Assembly (NCBI GenBank): GCA_013115135.1
Contig: JABANP010000251.1
Location: 1-64,000 of the forward strand
Length of the DNA stretch: 64,000 bases
Direction of reading: 5' to 3'
DNA from: Perkinsus olseni
Lineage: Eukaryota > Perkinsozoa > Perkinsida > Perkinsidae
A program made the translations under genes and the position numbers. The notes under the pieces are model-generated. The model did not search any database. It was given only the letters and a program-made list of their open reading frames with translations, and was not told where the DNA came from. Numbering within the stretch: the first letter of the stretch is position 1; every line of letters starts with the position of its first letter. This document shows, piece after piece, positions 21,767 to 32,257 of this stretch.

Positions 21767-22638
21767 TCAGCCCCGCCTTGTCGGCTACATCGGCTGGTTT
21801 AACGAGGTCTCTTCAAGCTGCTGCGAGATGCTTGTGTTTGTCAGTGACTGAAAATGCGATCCGTATTTTGTCATGTGCGATAGGTATGAACTCCCGTCAA
21901 ACTGCCAGATTCGACACCCTCTAATCTAGGAACTTGAATCGTCCAGGACGCACACGTGATCGGCCGAAAATTTAAACCCAACGAACGAAATTTCAAGCCC
22001 GGGCTCGATCGTAGCTCTCCAACTGCTCGTCGCTAGTGGCAACTCGGTACTTCACCGTAACAGCGTGTGCCATCGCCAGGACAGGGTGTGACTTCATCGT
22101 ATTCCCTCACCGTTGTCATCCATGCGTCATTGCGTATCCACGGGTGAACCTATCACCGTTCACATCAGGCCCTGAGCAGGGGAGACATCGCCTACCATGA
22201 CCGTCAGGGTAGGCGATGTCCCCTCTGCCATGGCCATGCTCATGCTCGACAGACGCCACATCCACCGGCATCGACCCACAGCGGCAGGGGTTCAGACGCG
22301 TCAGGTACATATACTTGCACCTTATCCCTCGTGAATCACCAGTCGCGATGCCCGCTCATACGATTTGTAGGCTATAGGAAGCCAGCAGCCCCCACGCCGC
22401 ATTGATTGCAAACCCCAGTGGTACTTAACGTTTTCCGTGACGGTGATGCCTTGCAGGTCAGACTACAGACACTTTAGACATTCATCATTAGTGCAGAACC
22501 GGCAACCGGTGGTACCATCCTCGTTTCGATGGAGATTCAAGTCAAATTGACTTGAATTGATTGTCCATCGCGAGACGATAGCGATAGCCTACAATTGTCC
22601 GAGTAACGGACAGTTCCGATATGATGGGCTAACATATA
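21767..22638. other. No gene; hairpin 22177-22222
   Basis: 22177-22222 is an inverted repeat (GACATCGCCTACC / GGGTAGGCGATGTC) with a 10-nt loop. No coding signal is seen otherwise. Confidence 0.4.
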
Positions 22639-22712
22639 TACTCTGAGCGGGACTCGAACCCGCAACCTTTGGATTAGAAGTCCAACGCTCTATCCGATTG
22701 AGCCACCAGAGC
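22639..22712 (-). tRNA. tRNA-Arg (anticodon TCT)
   Basis: 74 nt cloverleaf. Acceptor GCTCTGG pairs with TCAGAGT (one mismatch), D-stem GCTC/GAGC, anticodon stem TTGGA/TCCAA with loop CTTCTAA, T-arm GCGGG TTCGAGT CCCGC, discriminator A. No intron. Confidence 0.9.
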
Positions 22713-22829
22713 CAGGAACCGTTTCGACCTTTATTGCTGGCCGGCCCTGAGAGGCGATAGAGGGCATACAGTGGGTTCACTTGTCGCCATTCGAAAGAGC
22801 CAGCGGGCTATTATCTATCAGTTTCAGGC

Positions 22830-22901
22830 GACCTTGTGGCGCAATGGAAGCGCGTCGGTTTCCGGAGCCGAAGGTCGCGGGTTCAAGTCCCGCCAGGGTT
22901 G
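22830..22901 (+). tRNA. tRNA-Arg (anticodon CCG)
   Basis: 72 nt. Acceptor GACCTTG/CAGGGTT (G-T pairs allowed), D-stem GCGC/GCGC, anticodon stem TCGGT/GCCGA with loop TTCCGGA, T-arm GCGGG TTCAAGT CCCGC, discriminator G. It is convergent with the TCT gene at 22639-22712 and divergent from the one at 22983-23056. Confidence 0.92.
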
Positions 22902-22982
22902 TAGTCTTTCATTGCGTTCAACGGCGATAGTGTATAGTAGGGGACTGTCATAGGAGCAGACAGTTCCGATCTGATGTGCATA

Positions 22983-23056
22983 TACTCTGGGCGGGACTTG
23001 AACCCGCAACCTTCGGATTAGAAGTCCAACGCTCTATCCGATTGAGCCACCAGAGC
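22983..23056 (-). tRNA. tRNA-Arg (anticodon TCT), second copy
   Basis: 74 nt with a perfect acceptor GCTCTGG/CCAGAGT. D, anticodon (CTTCTAA loop) and T arms are all paired. This is the best-formed TCT copy in the window. Confidence 0.93.
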
Positions 23057-23571
23057 CGAAGCAAATTGTGACATACAGTGCTGGCCGGTGGTGAGCGTTC
23101 CTTTGAATGTTGGAGGACATACAGTAGCTCACTTGCTGCCTTTTGACAGAATTAGCGCATCGGATTGGAGCTTCGGCTCTGTTTCTCGAAAGGGAAGCTG
23201 GTTCGTAATCCAGCGCCGAGGCGTTGATGATACGCAGCAACACAAGTGCACTCGGAAATGCCATAGGGGACCCCTGTGAGCGTTGTCTTTTCTTTTTAAC
23301 AGTTCGACCTACCCTGGAATTAGATCATCTAGGGTTCTCGAACTGGAATATCACCTTGTCTAACAGGGTGTCAGGATTGTTCTCGCTGGACCTTGAAAAT
23401 CCGAGGGATAAATTCTCAACGATGGATGCCTCGGCTCGAGAATCGATGAATGACGCAGCGAAGTGTGGTAAGCACTGCGACTTGCAGAACTCCGTGAACC
23501 AGTACAAATCTTAGTGCATACTGCACAAAGGGGATCCTTCCCCCTCGTACATACATGTGAGTAACTCAATC

Positions 23572-23643
23572 GACCTTGTGGCGCAATGGAAGCGCGTCGG
23601 TTTCCGGAGCCGAAGGTTGCGGGTTCAAGTCCCGCCAGGGTTG
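23572..23643 (+). tRNA. tRNA-Arg (anticodon CCG), second copy
   Basis: Identical to 22830-22901 except one variable-loop base (AGGTT instead of AGGTC). All stems pair. Confidence 0.93.
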
Positions 23644-24532
23644 CAGATTATGTTGCGTTCACGACTCGAGTGTATTGTGAAACGATTTTGAGACGGATAC
23701 GGGGCGATACGCGGTGCTGGTCGATCCTAGACGCTTCTCCCCCACTGGAATAAACCACAGGCTCTTTACAGGAAGTTCGCGTGCTCGTACCAGCTCACGC
23801 CCCAGATTTAACACAATCGGGGCAGTTACGTTTCGAAGGTGATCTTAGATTCCGCCAAAGAAGTGGGAAGGAGTACAGATTGTCGCACGAGATACCCGAA
23901 CTCAAGCCCTAAACCCGTACGTCGGGCAGCCAAATCACAAAGCCGAGTCGCGCTCCGGCTCAGCGAGTGTGATTATGAGCTGTCTCCGCTGAGCAATTCA
24001 ATTCCAACCATCCTGTCGTCAGCCGGCGGTGGCGGACGCCAACCGGCTATGATGGCCGGTTGCCTGATTCAATTCCTCCTGCCATTGAATCGACATTCCC
24101 GTGTACGTGTTGCATTTTTCGTGACGGCCTCTTCGCTATATATCTGTGGAAAGGGTCAAACCGAAGAACCATTGGAATCAACACCGCTGATATATTTCAA
24201 TTCGCGATAATTACCATCGTTCAGGTTGTGCAGATACCTATAAATCTTGCCAATTCTTGCTTTTCCTCAACGCAACTCTGTTTACCCAGAAAAAAACTAA
24301 CACGTACGATAGGGTGTATGAACGTTATTATTCCTCTTTTTGTGGCCGCCTACGTCGACAGCACCAGAAATACTCGCGGACCTTCTGCCACCAAGATTCT
24401 TCCGGCTGCTGCACAGAATCTTTCTCTGCCTCGAGATTACGGAATGCATCATTCCATAGCTGAAAAGGAAGAGATCATACCAAGACATTCAAATAGAAAA
24501 AATGGCGCGCGCCGCGAGAATAACTAAACTAA
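23644..24532. other. No confident gene; open frame 24060-24527
   Basis: A 155-codon plus frame (24060-24527) contains a hydrophobic segment (FAIITIVQVVQIPINLA) and KILPAAAQNLSLPRDYG. No family, splice or start support was found. Confidence 0.25.
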
Positions 24533-25167
24533 TTAAAGACGTCGGCGAGTCGGCACGGAATACAGGTAGCACACAGAAGAGGCAAATATCAATTCCGGCC
24601 CGATCACTATGAGCATAGCATCTTCATAACAGCGTTCAAAAACTGCCGCATTTCCGGCGGAATTATGAAGCAATAGAACGCAGACACCATTCACCAGGCC
24701 CATCAACGTGACTTTTGCCAGAATCGAGCGTTCGAAATGAACACCTTCCGAAAGGGCGTCAGAAGACCACTGCAACTGATGCGGCCAAAAGTTTAGGACG
24801 AGGGACGTGTATTCTTCCAGACCTTAAGACGGGGCATGTTGAATAGTGAATTTCCTCAAATTTCCCGTAGTAGAAAGAAAGCTCATTTTGATCCGTTAAG
24901 GCAAACGAGTTCCGATTTCCGCAGCAGTATGCAGGGAGATTACTTTCGTGCTAGCGACAACTTCTTCAACGACCCAGCCGCCGTCTCTCGCCCAGCCCTC
25001 TTCACTACCTTCTTTTCCTCGTGTTTGTGTTGTTTATCTTCCTTATTGACAGACTGTAGTAAATACTGCCCGAGGGACGGGTTAATACTCTGCAACGCCG
25101 AAAGACATCTGCAAGAGGAATCTTTCAGCTGCCAAATTTCCGGTTGAAACATTAGCTCTGAGTTCAA
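24533..25167 (-). CDS. Candidate small membrane protein, at least two exons
   Basis: Exon A, 25167 to about 24944, starts MNSELMFQPEIWQLKDSSC, ends in a Lys-rich stretch (GSLKKLSLARK) and is followed by GTAATC. Exon B, 24775-24533, follows an acceptor CATCAG and has two hydrophobic helices (ILAKVTLMGLVNGVCVLLL and MLIVIGPELIFASSVCYLY) before the stop. The two exons do not phase directly, so another exon or a decayed frame lies between. The family is unrecognised. Confidence 0.35.
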
Positions 25168-25500
25168 TCCCGCGAATTTCTGTCTTCGACTAGCGAGATC
25201 ATACGAAAAGTTAACGGAATTTGATCACACAGATTAAAACAAGTGCCTGAGCTCATCTCCCTCTCGAAACAAGATACATCGGTGCTAGTCTAACTGAGCC
25301 GGTCCTCGGCGTTGAACTTGAAACTCACACACACACAGATTGGGGTTGATGATACTATGTACTCATATCGCTGCTTACGAAACTACACGGAATTGAGTAC
25401 ATCTTAGGCTTGCTAGTTCACATTATTAGAATACAGCAATGCAAATTGCTGATAATATAGACATAACTCAGACTGAAGAAAACCGAACGTGATCAACCCA

Positions 25501-26477
25501 TTACTTTCTGACTTCATCATACTCCCCCTTCTGTCGGAGGGCCGTCGCCTTCCTGTACAATGCCTTGGCCTCCAGTGGATGACGTTTTAACACGTTATCA
25601 CAGTGCCGCACGGCGTCATCCCAGCGCTGACCGAACAACCCGATAGACGTAATCTCGCACGAGTTCTATCCCACCCTCAGCCGCAAGCATGCCTGTGCTG
25701 CATTCAGTTCGGCCCGATTCGCTATTTCGTCGATTTCTGCGATGAAATAATCACAAAAAACTTCGCTCCGCTGTACATACCACTCTGTTTCGAGGAATCC
25801 TGAGCATAGGCATCCTTGCTGTTGATGTAGCCGATACTTTTTAGCGTCATCTCCCAGGCCTTCAGCGCACCCTGAAAATCAACCAGAGTTCGCCAGAGCG
25901 GCCCGAAAAATTTGAAGATTCAAAAAATTCAGCGAATTTTGATTCGGTCTTTTCGCATAAAAATTACTCTCACACGGCATCCTCATTGTAGCCGCGAGCC
26001 CAATTGCCGAAAAGTTTATTGAAAATTGAAATAATAACTCAAACCTTCCTGACGATAGTATAGAAGAAGACGAAGAGACTTCGTGAATGAATGATATCTC
26101 GAAAGAGGGATAGTGAAAAGACCGTTTACCAACTTAATGGCGGAAAGACTCATTTCCGCTGAAGCGACGTCACTTTCTTTCGCAGGGACGACCAACCGGA
26201 AATATCTCCGCGAATCGGCCACACTTACGGAATTATGAATTTGAGTTGTGAGTTTTCCCTATTTGACATGAAAGTGATTTCTCGCGTTATACATTAAGAG
26301 AGGGGAAATCAGCGTTTTACTCTTTTTTCATCAGTTCGCATCGATCGAAATCCAGGCGGAAACGACGATATGCCCCCCGCGTACGACCTCATAATCACCA
26401 GCCGCATAGAGGTCCTTCCCCTTATCAGGAGGGGGAGGCGAGGCCTCCTTCGAAGTGGGCTGGGTTGAAAGAGGCAT
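25501..26477 (-). CDS. TPR-domain protein (co-chaperone/immunophilin-like), multi-exon
   Basis: The last three exons phase exactly: 25871-25781, 25736-25675 and 25626-25501, with introns of 44 and 48 bp (GTATGT..GCAG; GTGGGA..TCAG). They read GALKAWEMTLKSIGYINSKD, NRAELNAAQACLRLRRWDDA and VRHCDNVLKRHPLEAKALYR KATALRQKGEYDEVRK, then stop. This is the three-repeat TPR pattern of FKBP-type co-chaperones (LN.A.C.LKL..W..AV..C..VL...P...KALYR). Upstream pieces include NKLFGNWARGYNEDA (about 26018-25975), a segment SAEMSLSAIKL near 26130, and a possible N-terminus at 26477 (MPLSTQPTSKEASPPPP). These 5' joins are not proven. There is no catalytic domain visible, and the C-terminus stops right after the TPRs. 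Confidence 0.65.
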
Positions 26478-26861
26478 AGAACAGGAGACAGCAACGCAGT
26501 TATCCTGGTTGAATGAATCCTGCGATGAAATCGATCACAATGGCGTCCGCTAAAAATTCAGCGTATGTTGAACGTTGAACACCTAAAAATGATGGAGGCA
26601 TTGGACTACGTATAAGATAGCAAGCATTTCTATACCTCTCACAGGTGATCCGTCTGCGCTGCCTGCGTCAATTTCGTTTCCACGCGGAAAGAAAGAGCGG
26701 TCGAAAGACTTTTGTCACCGCGTTCATTCAACACGCATGCGCGAAGGGCACGCGCGGACGAGAATGAACATTGTGACGTATGTTGTGATCGCCGGGTAAT
26801 GTCTTGCAACGATCCCGCAGAAATGTGGTTTGTTTTAGTTCAGATATTGGCTCCGCCGCAA
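26478..26861. promoter_or_regulatory. Upstream region of secreted-protein gene 3
   Basis: Contains CACGCATGCGC at 26732-26742, 120 bp before the start codon. A like-placed motif precedes members 4 and 5. The upstream frame of gene 3 is open here, but the signal peptide points to the start at 26862. Confidence 0.4.
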
Positions 26862-27287
26862 ATGCTCATCATTCTCGTGTCGCTTCTTCTCACCCTGTTT
26901 GTACCACGGGTCGAGGCTGGATACGCTATCTACCGTTACACGGCTGCGCACTTCGAGATCGACTACACCCTGTTTACCGGTAAAAAAGAAGACTTTATCA
27001 CAATCACGGTGAAGTGTGTGTCTCAACCTGAATCCCAACGCGGTGTTTCCTTCGAGCTAAGCGATTACTTCGTCATCCAGGGTGATGCCAAGATTTTCCC
27101 CTACCCTTACGACTCTTACAGTGTCAGCGACAAGGAAGACCTACAAAAGTTCAAAGATGATGTCGGGTCGGCCTGCGGCAAAAATCTGCAGCCCGAGGAC
27201 TTCACCAACATGCTTGTGCGGGAGACGGAGCTGGATACTACGTTTGAAGGCAAGAAGGAAGTCTTTGTCGAGGTTAAGAGATATTAG
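26862..27287 (+). CDS. Small secreted protein, family member 3
   Basis: 141 residues. Signal peptide MLIILVSLLLTLFVPRVEA, then GYAIYRYTAAHFEIDYTLF. Shared landmarks are ITVKCVSQPES, FELSDYFVIQGDAK, YPYDSYSVSDKEDLQKFKDD, SACGKNLQPEDF and a C-terminal VRETELDTTFEGKKEVFVEV ending in KRY. It has two conserved Cys residues, is single-exon, and sits closest to members 4 and 5 (ESG/ESQ block, RRY/KRY end). Function unknown. The frame is also open upstream of 26862, but only this start gives a leader. Confidence 0.75.
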   Translation: MLIILVSLLLTLFVPRVEAGYAIYRYTAAHFEIDYTLFTGKKEDFITITVKCVSQPESQRGVSFELSDYFVIQGDAKIFPYPYDSYSVSDKEDLQKFKDDVGSACGKNLQPEDFTNMLVRETELDTTFEGKKEVFVEVKRY

Positions 27288-27329
27288 TTTATATCATTTT
27301 TTGATTGTCGCCGTCGTGAACACAGCGCG

Positions 27330-27420
27330 CAGGAGGCGGTGCTGGACACTACGTTCGAACAAGTAAGTTTAACAAGGAAGTCTTTCGAAGACTGTCTTTG
27401 TCGAGACTTAAATGTTGCAT
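27330..27420 (+). pseudogene. Degenerate extra copy of the family's 3' coding end
   Basis: About 45 bp after the stop of member 3, the words GCTGGACACTACGTTCGAA and GAAGTCTTTCGAAGACTGTC resemble its own last codons (CTGGATACTACGTTTGAAGG..GAAGTCTTTGTCGAGG). Frame and stop are not kept. Confidence 0.5.
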
Positions 27421-28122
27421 TTGAAATACATTAATTTTCACCTCGTTTTTCGTTCACGCAGCTGTCGTGAACAGAATGTTAGTGCCGTTGTGGCATGACA
27501 AAAGGCTTTTTGAACGACCGTAAGTGCTCATCATGACATTCCCGTCCTTACGACATCCGTCCATTAAATGAGGAGGTCATCTCTTTGTTTCAACGAGCCT
27601 TCGCCATCACCCGAGGTGATTGTGTTGTCAACGTAGCAACTGTACAGCAACAGGCGGTTGTTGCTGACGTCGCAGGCGACGTCAGACTGGGAGCGTGTTG
27701 CTCATAGGCAACGCAAGGCGACAAGGAGTGTAAAGTCTTCTGCCTAGTTCCATTAGGGGGCGGAAGTACCAGCAATGCACGCATGCACAAGACGATCGGC
27801 GCATAATGAGTAACAGGCCCTGTTGAAACCCCGAACCCTGTTAAACAGGGCGCAACAGCAGCCGGGGTCTTAACTGCATTGGACTTAGAGTCGGTACGGT
27901 TAAAACACCGGTAAATCTAACCATCATGATGCCGAGCAGTTCATATATCCGTCGTTGAGCATCTGATGATGGCCGCCATTAGTAACGTTCCATTAAGGCG
28001 AAACGAACGGAGATATCCAAGTCTGTCGTAGAATGCAAGTCTTGCAAAGGTTACCTTTGAAAGGGCTGCGGTTCGTCTTATCCGCAGTTCAACTGTGACA
28101 GTTGTGGTCTCTTCAGGAGCCG
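27421..28122. other. No gene
   Basis: Short frames only; some downstream-flank resemblance to members 4 and 5 (GTCGTGAACAGA..). Nothing else recognised. Confidence 0.4.
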
Positions 28123-28610
28123 GTTAAAGTGCTTGGACGTTCCGAGTTCCGAGTCCAAGTGCTCGGTGACCGAGTTCCGAGCCTTGAAAATTCCAATCCG
28201 AGAGTCCATGGATTAAAGTACGATCCCTCGTAAAACGATATTTCCCGAGACCTTCTCCCGAGAGCTCGGACCGAGTCGCTTCCCCCGCATAAAAGTGCTC
28301 ACCATCGATACCAGCTCGATCTCGGAAAACGCTCAACATTTGGGTGTTTTCCGAGTAACTCGGAGAGAGAACTGCCAGTTGTACTCAAAGAGGCCCGGAG
28401 TAACTCACTCGCCAATGGCGAGTGGTTTTGTGGGTTTTCCGAGCTCGGCTCGGGATTTCCGAGAGTCGAAAGACTCTGAAAGTTTTTCGAACTCGAAACT
28501 CGGCAAGCCCAACACTTTAATCGAACATCGAGGAATCGCCTCACTCGGAGCCGCGTAATACGACTTCCGAGCTCTGAAAAAAGCTCGGATTTTTGACCGC
28601 ACTTAAATTC
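28123..28610. repeat. Patch saturated with TCCGAG/CTCGGA in both orientations
   Basis: More than 15 occurrences of CCGAG or CTCGG in about 480 bp on both strands. The outer ends look like a weak inverted pair (TTAAAGTGC at 28123; GCACTTAA near 28601-28608 on the right). Probably a small non-autonomous element; no target duplication could be set. Confidence 0.55.
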
Positions 28611-29198
28611 TTAGCAATGAGGCCATTTCGCGAAAAACATGTCGAGCATTTCGCGAAAACACGTTGAGAACTCCGCGGGAAAACTGCTTTACTGCGAAAC
28701 TGTGAATCGCGTTTTTCCCCCTCCAAATGTGAATTTTGCGATGTGAAATGTGTTTTTCATATCGCGGAAGAAACTCCATTGTAGTTTCAAGTCGGGAATG
28801 ACGACGGAACCTCCGACCTGCGCAAGGAAGTGATGAGGAAGGGTGTCTATACTGCCCATAACTGATCGACCCGTGTTTCTCGCGGGCGCCGTCTGTCTCC
28901 TTGGCTGCTTGATCGAGTTGTTGGTGAACATCTTACTTATGCTTTGCACAATCTTTCCATGACGGATGGGTATAGTTTTGTTCACCACTCGAAAATGACG
29001 GGGTCGAGTGGTTTGTTCGGAGCACGAAGATTCTCAGTAATAGGCTCCGCCCAAACTCTACCCAGCTTCAGGAAGAGGGCGCCGCACGCGTTCACTCTGC
29101 ACGCACGCGCAAGGATGACCAATGTTAGATTCACGAAGTGCAATGTGTTCGTTCGGGTTCGCAAGAAAGTCATCCTGCTAGACATAGTTTTGCAAAAA
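28611..29198. promoter_or_regulatory. Upstream region of secreted-protein gene 4
   Basis: Contains GCACGCACGCGCAA at 29099-29112, 87 bp before the start at 29199. The motif is shared with genes 3 and 5. Confidence 0.4.
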
Positions 29199-29637
29199 AT
29201 GCTCCTTCTCCTCACGACGCTTCTTTGGACTCTGCTTCTACCACGGTTCAAGGCTGAATACGTCACTTACCGTCACATTAATGCACAGTTCGAGGTCGAA
29301 TACACTATGTTCACTGGTGGAAGGATGGACGTCGTCGCGATGACGGTCAAGTGTGCTCATCAAGCTGAGTCCGGTCGTCCTGTCTCCATGACACTGAGCG
29401 ATCATTTTACCATTCGATTAGCCACCAAGTTTTTTGACTTCCCTGTTGATACGTTTTACGTCCTCGACGATGCAGGGCTGCAAAGATTCAGAAATCGCAT
29501 CGACTCGGCCTGCGGTACGTCTCTGCACTCTCGGGATCTCGATGACATGTCTCTGCACGCAGATTCGAGCCTCGTGTTCGCTGCGTAGTAGGTTGCTGGG
29601 CGAGAGCCAAGTGTTTTACGAGGTTAGAAGGTATTGA
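29199..29637 (+). pseudogene. Small secreted protein, family member 4, C-terminal frame disrupted
   Basis: Signal peptide MLLLLTTLLWTLLLPRFKA, then EYVTYRHINAQFEVEYTMF, FVAM-like TVKCAHQAESGRPVSM, LSDHFTI and SACGTSLHSRDLDD. It is highly similar to member 5. The frame stops at 29588 (..SSLVFAA). The expected ending (LLGESQVFYEVRRY) is present but in another frame and stops at 29637. An indel near 29575-29590 therefore removes the usual C-terminal 14-16 residues. The product may still be secreted, or the copy may be decaying. The two Cys residues are kept. Confidence 0.7.
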
Positions 29638-29639
29638 TT

Positions 29640-29810
29640 ATCCTCGAATTTCAAATGAGGTGTCAGCATTCCTGCTGCTGTCGTGATCACAAGCTGCGTG
29701 AGACGGGTCTGGACAGTACCCATGGAGGTGAAAACCCATGGTGGTCTCTTGCGTGCTTAAAAGGTACATATTATTCTCTCGTCTTTAACTTATGCTCTCT
29801 GTGGTGTTGC
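29640..29810 (+). pseudogene. Degenerate extra copies of the family's 3' coding end after gene 4
   Basis: GTCGTGATCACAAGCTGCG..GAGACGGGTCTGGACAGTACCC recalls the ending of the genes (..GACCTAGACAGTACG..) and a matching patch after gene 5 (GTCGTGAGCACAAGCTGC). No usable frame remains. Confidence 0.45.
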
Positions 29811-30102
29811 GGCGTGAACAGAGCCTGTTAAAGTGACATTCGCGTCGTCAGGACATTCGTCTATTTAGAACAGAGACTCGGCGCCAACCGCCACTCTCAT
29901 TTCAACATCTTCGCTTCTACCATTCCCTTTCGGGAAAGTTGTGTTTATGACAGAGCGAGAATCGGTTGGAATCTTCTGGAGTGTATTCGACGGCCTTGAA
30001 GCTTCATGGAAATCAGTTCAGATTAACCCCGAAATTCTCAGGAATTCTAAGTCAGGATTACCCCATCGTAACCCTCTAAAATCAGCCCAAGATTCTCAGG
30101 AT
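29811..30102 (+). repeat. 3'-flank duplication shared by genes 4 and 5, copy 1
   Basis: About 290 bp, starting GGCGTGAACAGAGCCTGTTA and ending GCCCAAGATTCTCAGGAT, closely matching 32936-33210 with small indels. It indicates tandem duplication of the gene with its downstream region. Confidence 0.85.
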
Positions 30103-31052
30103 AATCGTCCAAGTTAATGACTATCAAGGTGCTCCAAAATGGCAATAATTCTATTTTTCTTATCTTTCTTGCGGAAATTTTCCAGCGGAAACAATTTAGC
30201 GAAAAATAAGGAAAAATGGAAAAAAGCCTAGAAAAGCGCTATAAAGGCCGTATTTTCCAGTAGTTTAAACTCGCCGAATGAAGATATCACAACAGGCCGA
30301 ATTCGATGACAAGTACTCTTGCAAAATTTCAAATTTTGCAATGCAAATGCACGCTCCGAACCTCCCCCGCCCACCTGTTGTAAGTTTCAATGCATCGACA
30401 CTTCGGGTTTACTTCGCGATACCGTGCGTAAAGCTCGCGAGATTCATTGCGCAGCGCAGTTTGCGCTATCCTAAATGGTCCAGTGGGGAGAGTGCGTGGT
30501 TGACAATGTCAAGTTGACATGGAATCGCCCCAGGTTCACCTCGGTGTGGTAAGCGGGCCCACAGTCCAATCACCCCCGCTGCCAGGCAGGTACCCCGGGC
30601 AGCACTGTCCAGGGACAGGGTTGGCAAAGGTGGACTATCCGTCGGCGACCACGAAGGTTATCTGCGATCTGCGGTCGGCTGGACAGCAGCCTCGGTGACG
30701 GTCGGAAGATCTCTCCTGGCCGAGAAAAGAATCTTGAATGATGCAGACGTCCATGTGGCAATGATAATGATGATACGCTCATTATGAGCGGCTCGTGACA
30801 CAGAGAGCTTTGATGATGCACTTGAAGACTTCAGTTACCTACACGGGTCACTCTTCGGCACTTTTCGGGCAACATGCAGTCCTTTGTCCCAAAAACGAAG
30901 GGATTAATAACCAAACAGTAACTCTTATGATAGAAGAGTAACTTAACCTATATTAGTCAATAGTATCAAATGGCTCTAGCCGGAAGATCGGGCTGAGCTA
31001 AGTCACAAGATGCTCCGCGCACGCCATGAAGGAAGAAAGACTATCGCACCTT
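30103..31052. other. No supported gene
   Basis: Frames of up to 83 codons without family features, and A/T-rich patches. Confidence 0.35.
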
Positions 31053-32115
31053 GGGCCGTATGCGGATACTGATTCGAGGGGTGAGTCAGATTTTTTCCTC
31101 AGAGAAAAAAATCACACAGTGAGTAATACGCCGTGATTCAGTGATTTTTTACTCCAGAGTACGAAATCAGAATCTTTCGAGCTTGAGTTGAATCTCGACC
31201 GTGATTCAAAAATCAGAAGCCGATTTTTTGCTTGATTTTTACTCAGAACCTCTGATTCAAAATCAGATGGTCAATTCGCGGTATCGCTCGATCACTAAAT
31301 TGAATCACCCACTTGAGGCGGAATATGGGAAGTGGGTTAGCGCTCGCCAAAACGAGCGATCCAGCGACTTAGACAATTTCGTTGTTCATTGCCCAAAATG
31401 TCGGATGGCGGAAAGCCCTTGGGGCCTTCTTCCGCGAATCACGACTCTTAATGCCTCGGGGAATTTGGTGTAGCGGATAACAACTTAAACCGTTGTCCAC
31501 TCCACCCATGTTCAATTCTCAGAGCGACCATTACCGATGCCAAGCCAGTGCGGGAAAATTGCATGAATACTCAGCCTGGAGAATCTGAATCAGGGGGTCC
31601 GGACCCCCGGTACGAATCAAGCGAAATTAACGTGCAAAAATGGGGATACTCAAGACGCGAGTATGATTCGGCATCACACGCTGAGTAAAAATGTGATTCT
31701 GAATCTGCGGCGTTCTCGAGTTGAGTAAAATACTCACGAGTATGAGTTTTGAATCACAATCACGTTGAAAAAATCTAGGATCATGATTCTTACTCACTGG
31801 GTTGAGTAAATACTCTGACTCATTGATTCAGAATCAGAATCAGCGGCTGAGTATGATTCTGAATCAGGAATCATGATTCTGAATCAAGAATCAGAATCAA
31901 CGCTTGAGAAAAATCAGGAATCAGGAATCATACTCACGAATCCTGAATCTGAATCTGGAATCAGTAATCATACTCACGAATCATGAATCTTACTCATGGA
32001 TACGGAATCTGAATCAACACTTGCGAATCATGGTGTGAGTTGAATCAAAATCGGAAATCAGATAGTGAGATGAATCAGTGCCTGTGATTCTCGAATCAGT
32101 ATCCGCATACGGCCC
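31053..32115. mobile_element. 1.06-kb non-autonomous TIR element filled with GAATCA/TGATTC
   Basis: Perfect 26-bp terminal inverted repeats (31053-31078 and 32090-32115; outer end GGGCCGTATGCGG) are flanked by a 3-bp CTT on both sides. The inside holds dozens of GAATCA and TGATTC words in both orientations and no long coding frame. GGGCC ends with a 3-bp duplication fit PIF/Harbinger-like miniature elements, but the superfamily call is tentative. The right end is 142 bp before the start codon of family member 5. A tRNA-like patch (A-box GGTGTAGCGG, B-box-like GTTCAATTCT) lies at about 31468-31535. Confidence 0.8.
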
Positions 32116-32138
32116 CTTGAAGGCGCTGCTGATATTCT

Positions 32139-32152
32139 GCACGCATGCGCAA
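32139..32152 (+). promoter_or_regulatory. Candidate upstream motif GCACGCATGCGCAA of secreted-protein gene 5
   Basis: The same word, with one or two changes, precedes gene 3 (26732) and gene 4 (29099) at 87-130 bp from the start codon. It includes the near-palindrome GCGCATGC. Conservation amid diverged flanks suggests a regulatory site. Confidence 0.4.
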
Positions 32153-32257
32153 TCAGTGCACGCGTGCACAAGACTGGCTGGTGTGAGATTTACATTGTGG
32201 TCGCATGAGATGCTTGGCTCGTTCAGAGGCGTTTTCTCAGAAATACTTTTGTGTGAA

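Noticed and set aside
22771..23009. Short frames over the tRNA genes (both strands)
   Set aside because: They are translations of tRNA-Arg genes and their spacers, not proteins.
23150..23220. Possible extra tRNA between the Arg genes
   Set aside because: TTCGGCTCTG and GTTCGTAATCC are suggestive, but no acceptor or anticodon stem closes.
32078..32257. N-terminal extension of secreted protein 5
   Set aside because: It would start inside the transposon's terminal repeat and hide the signal peptide; the internal ATG at 32258 is preferred.
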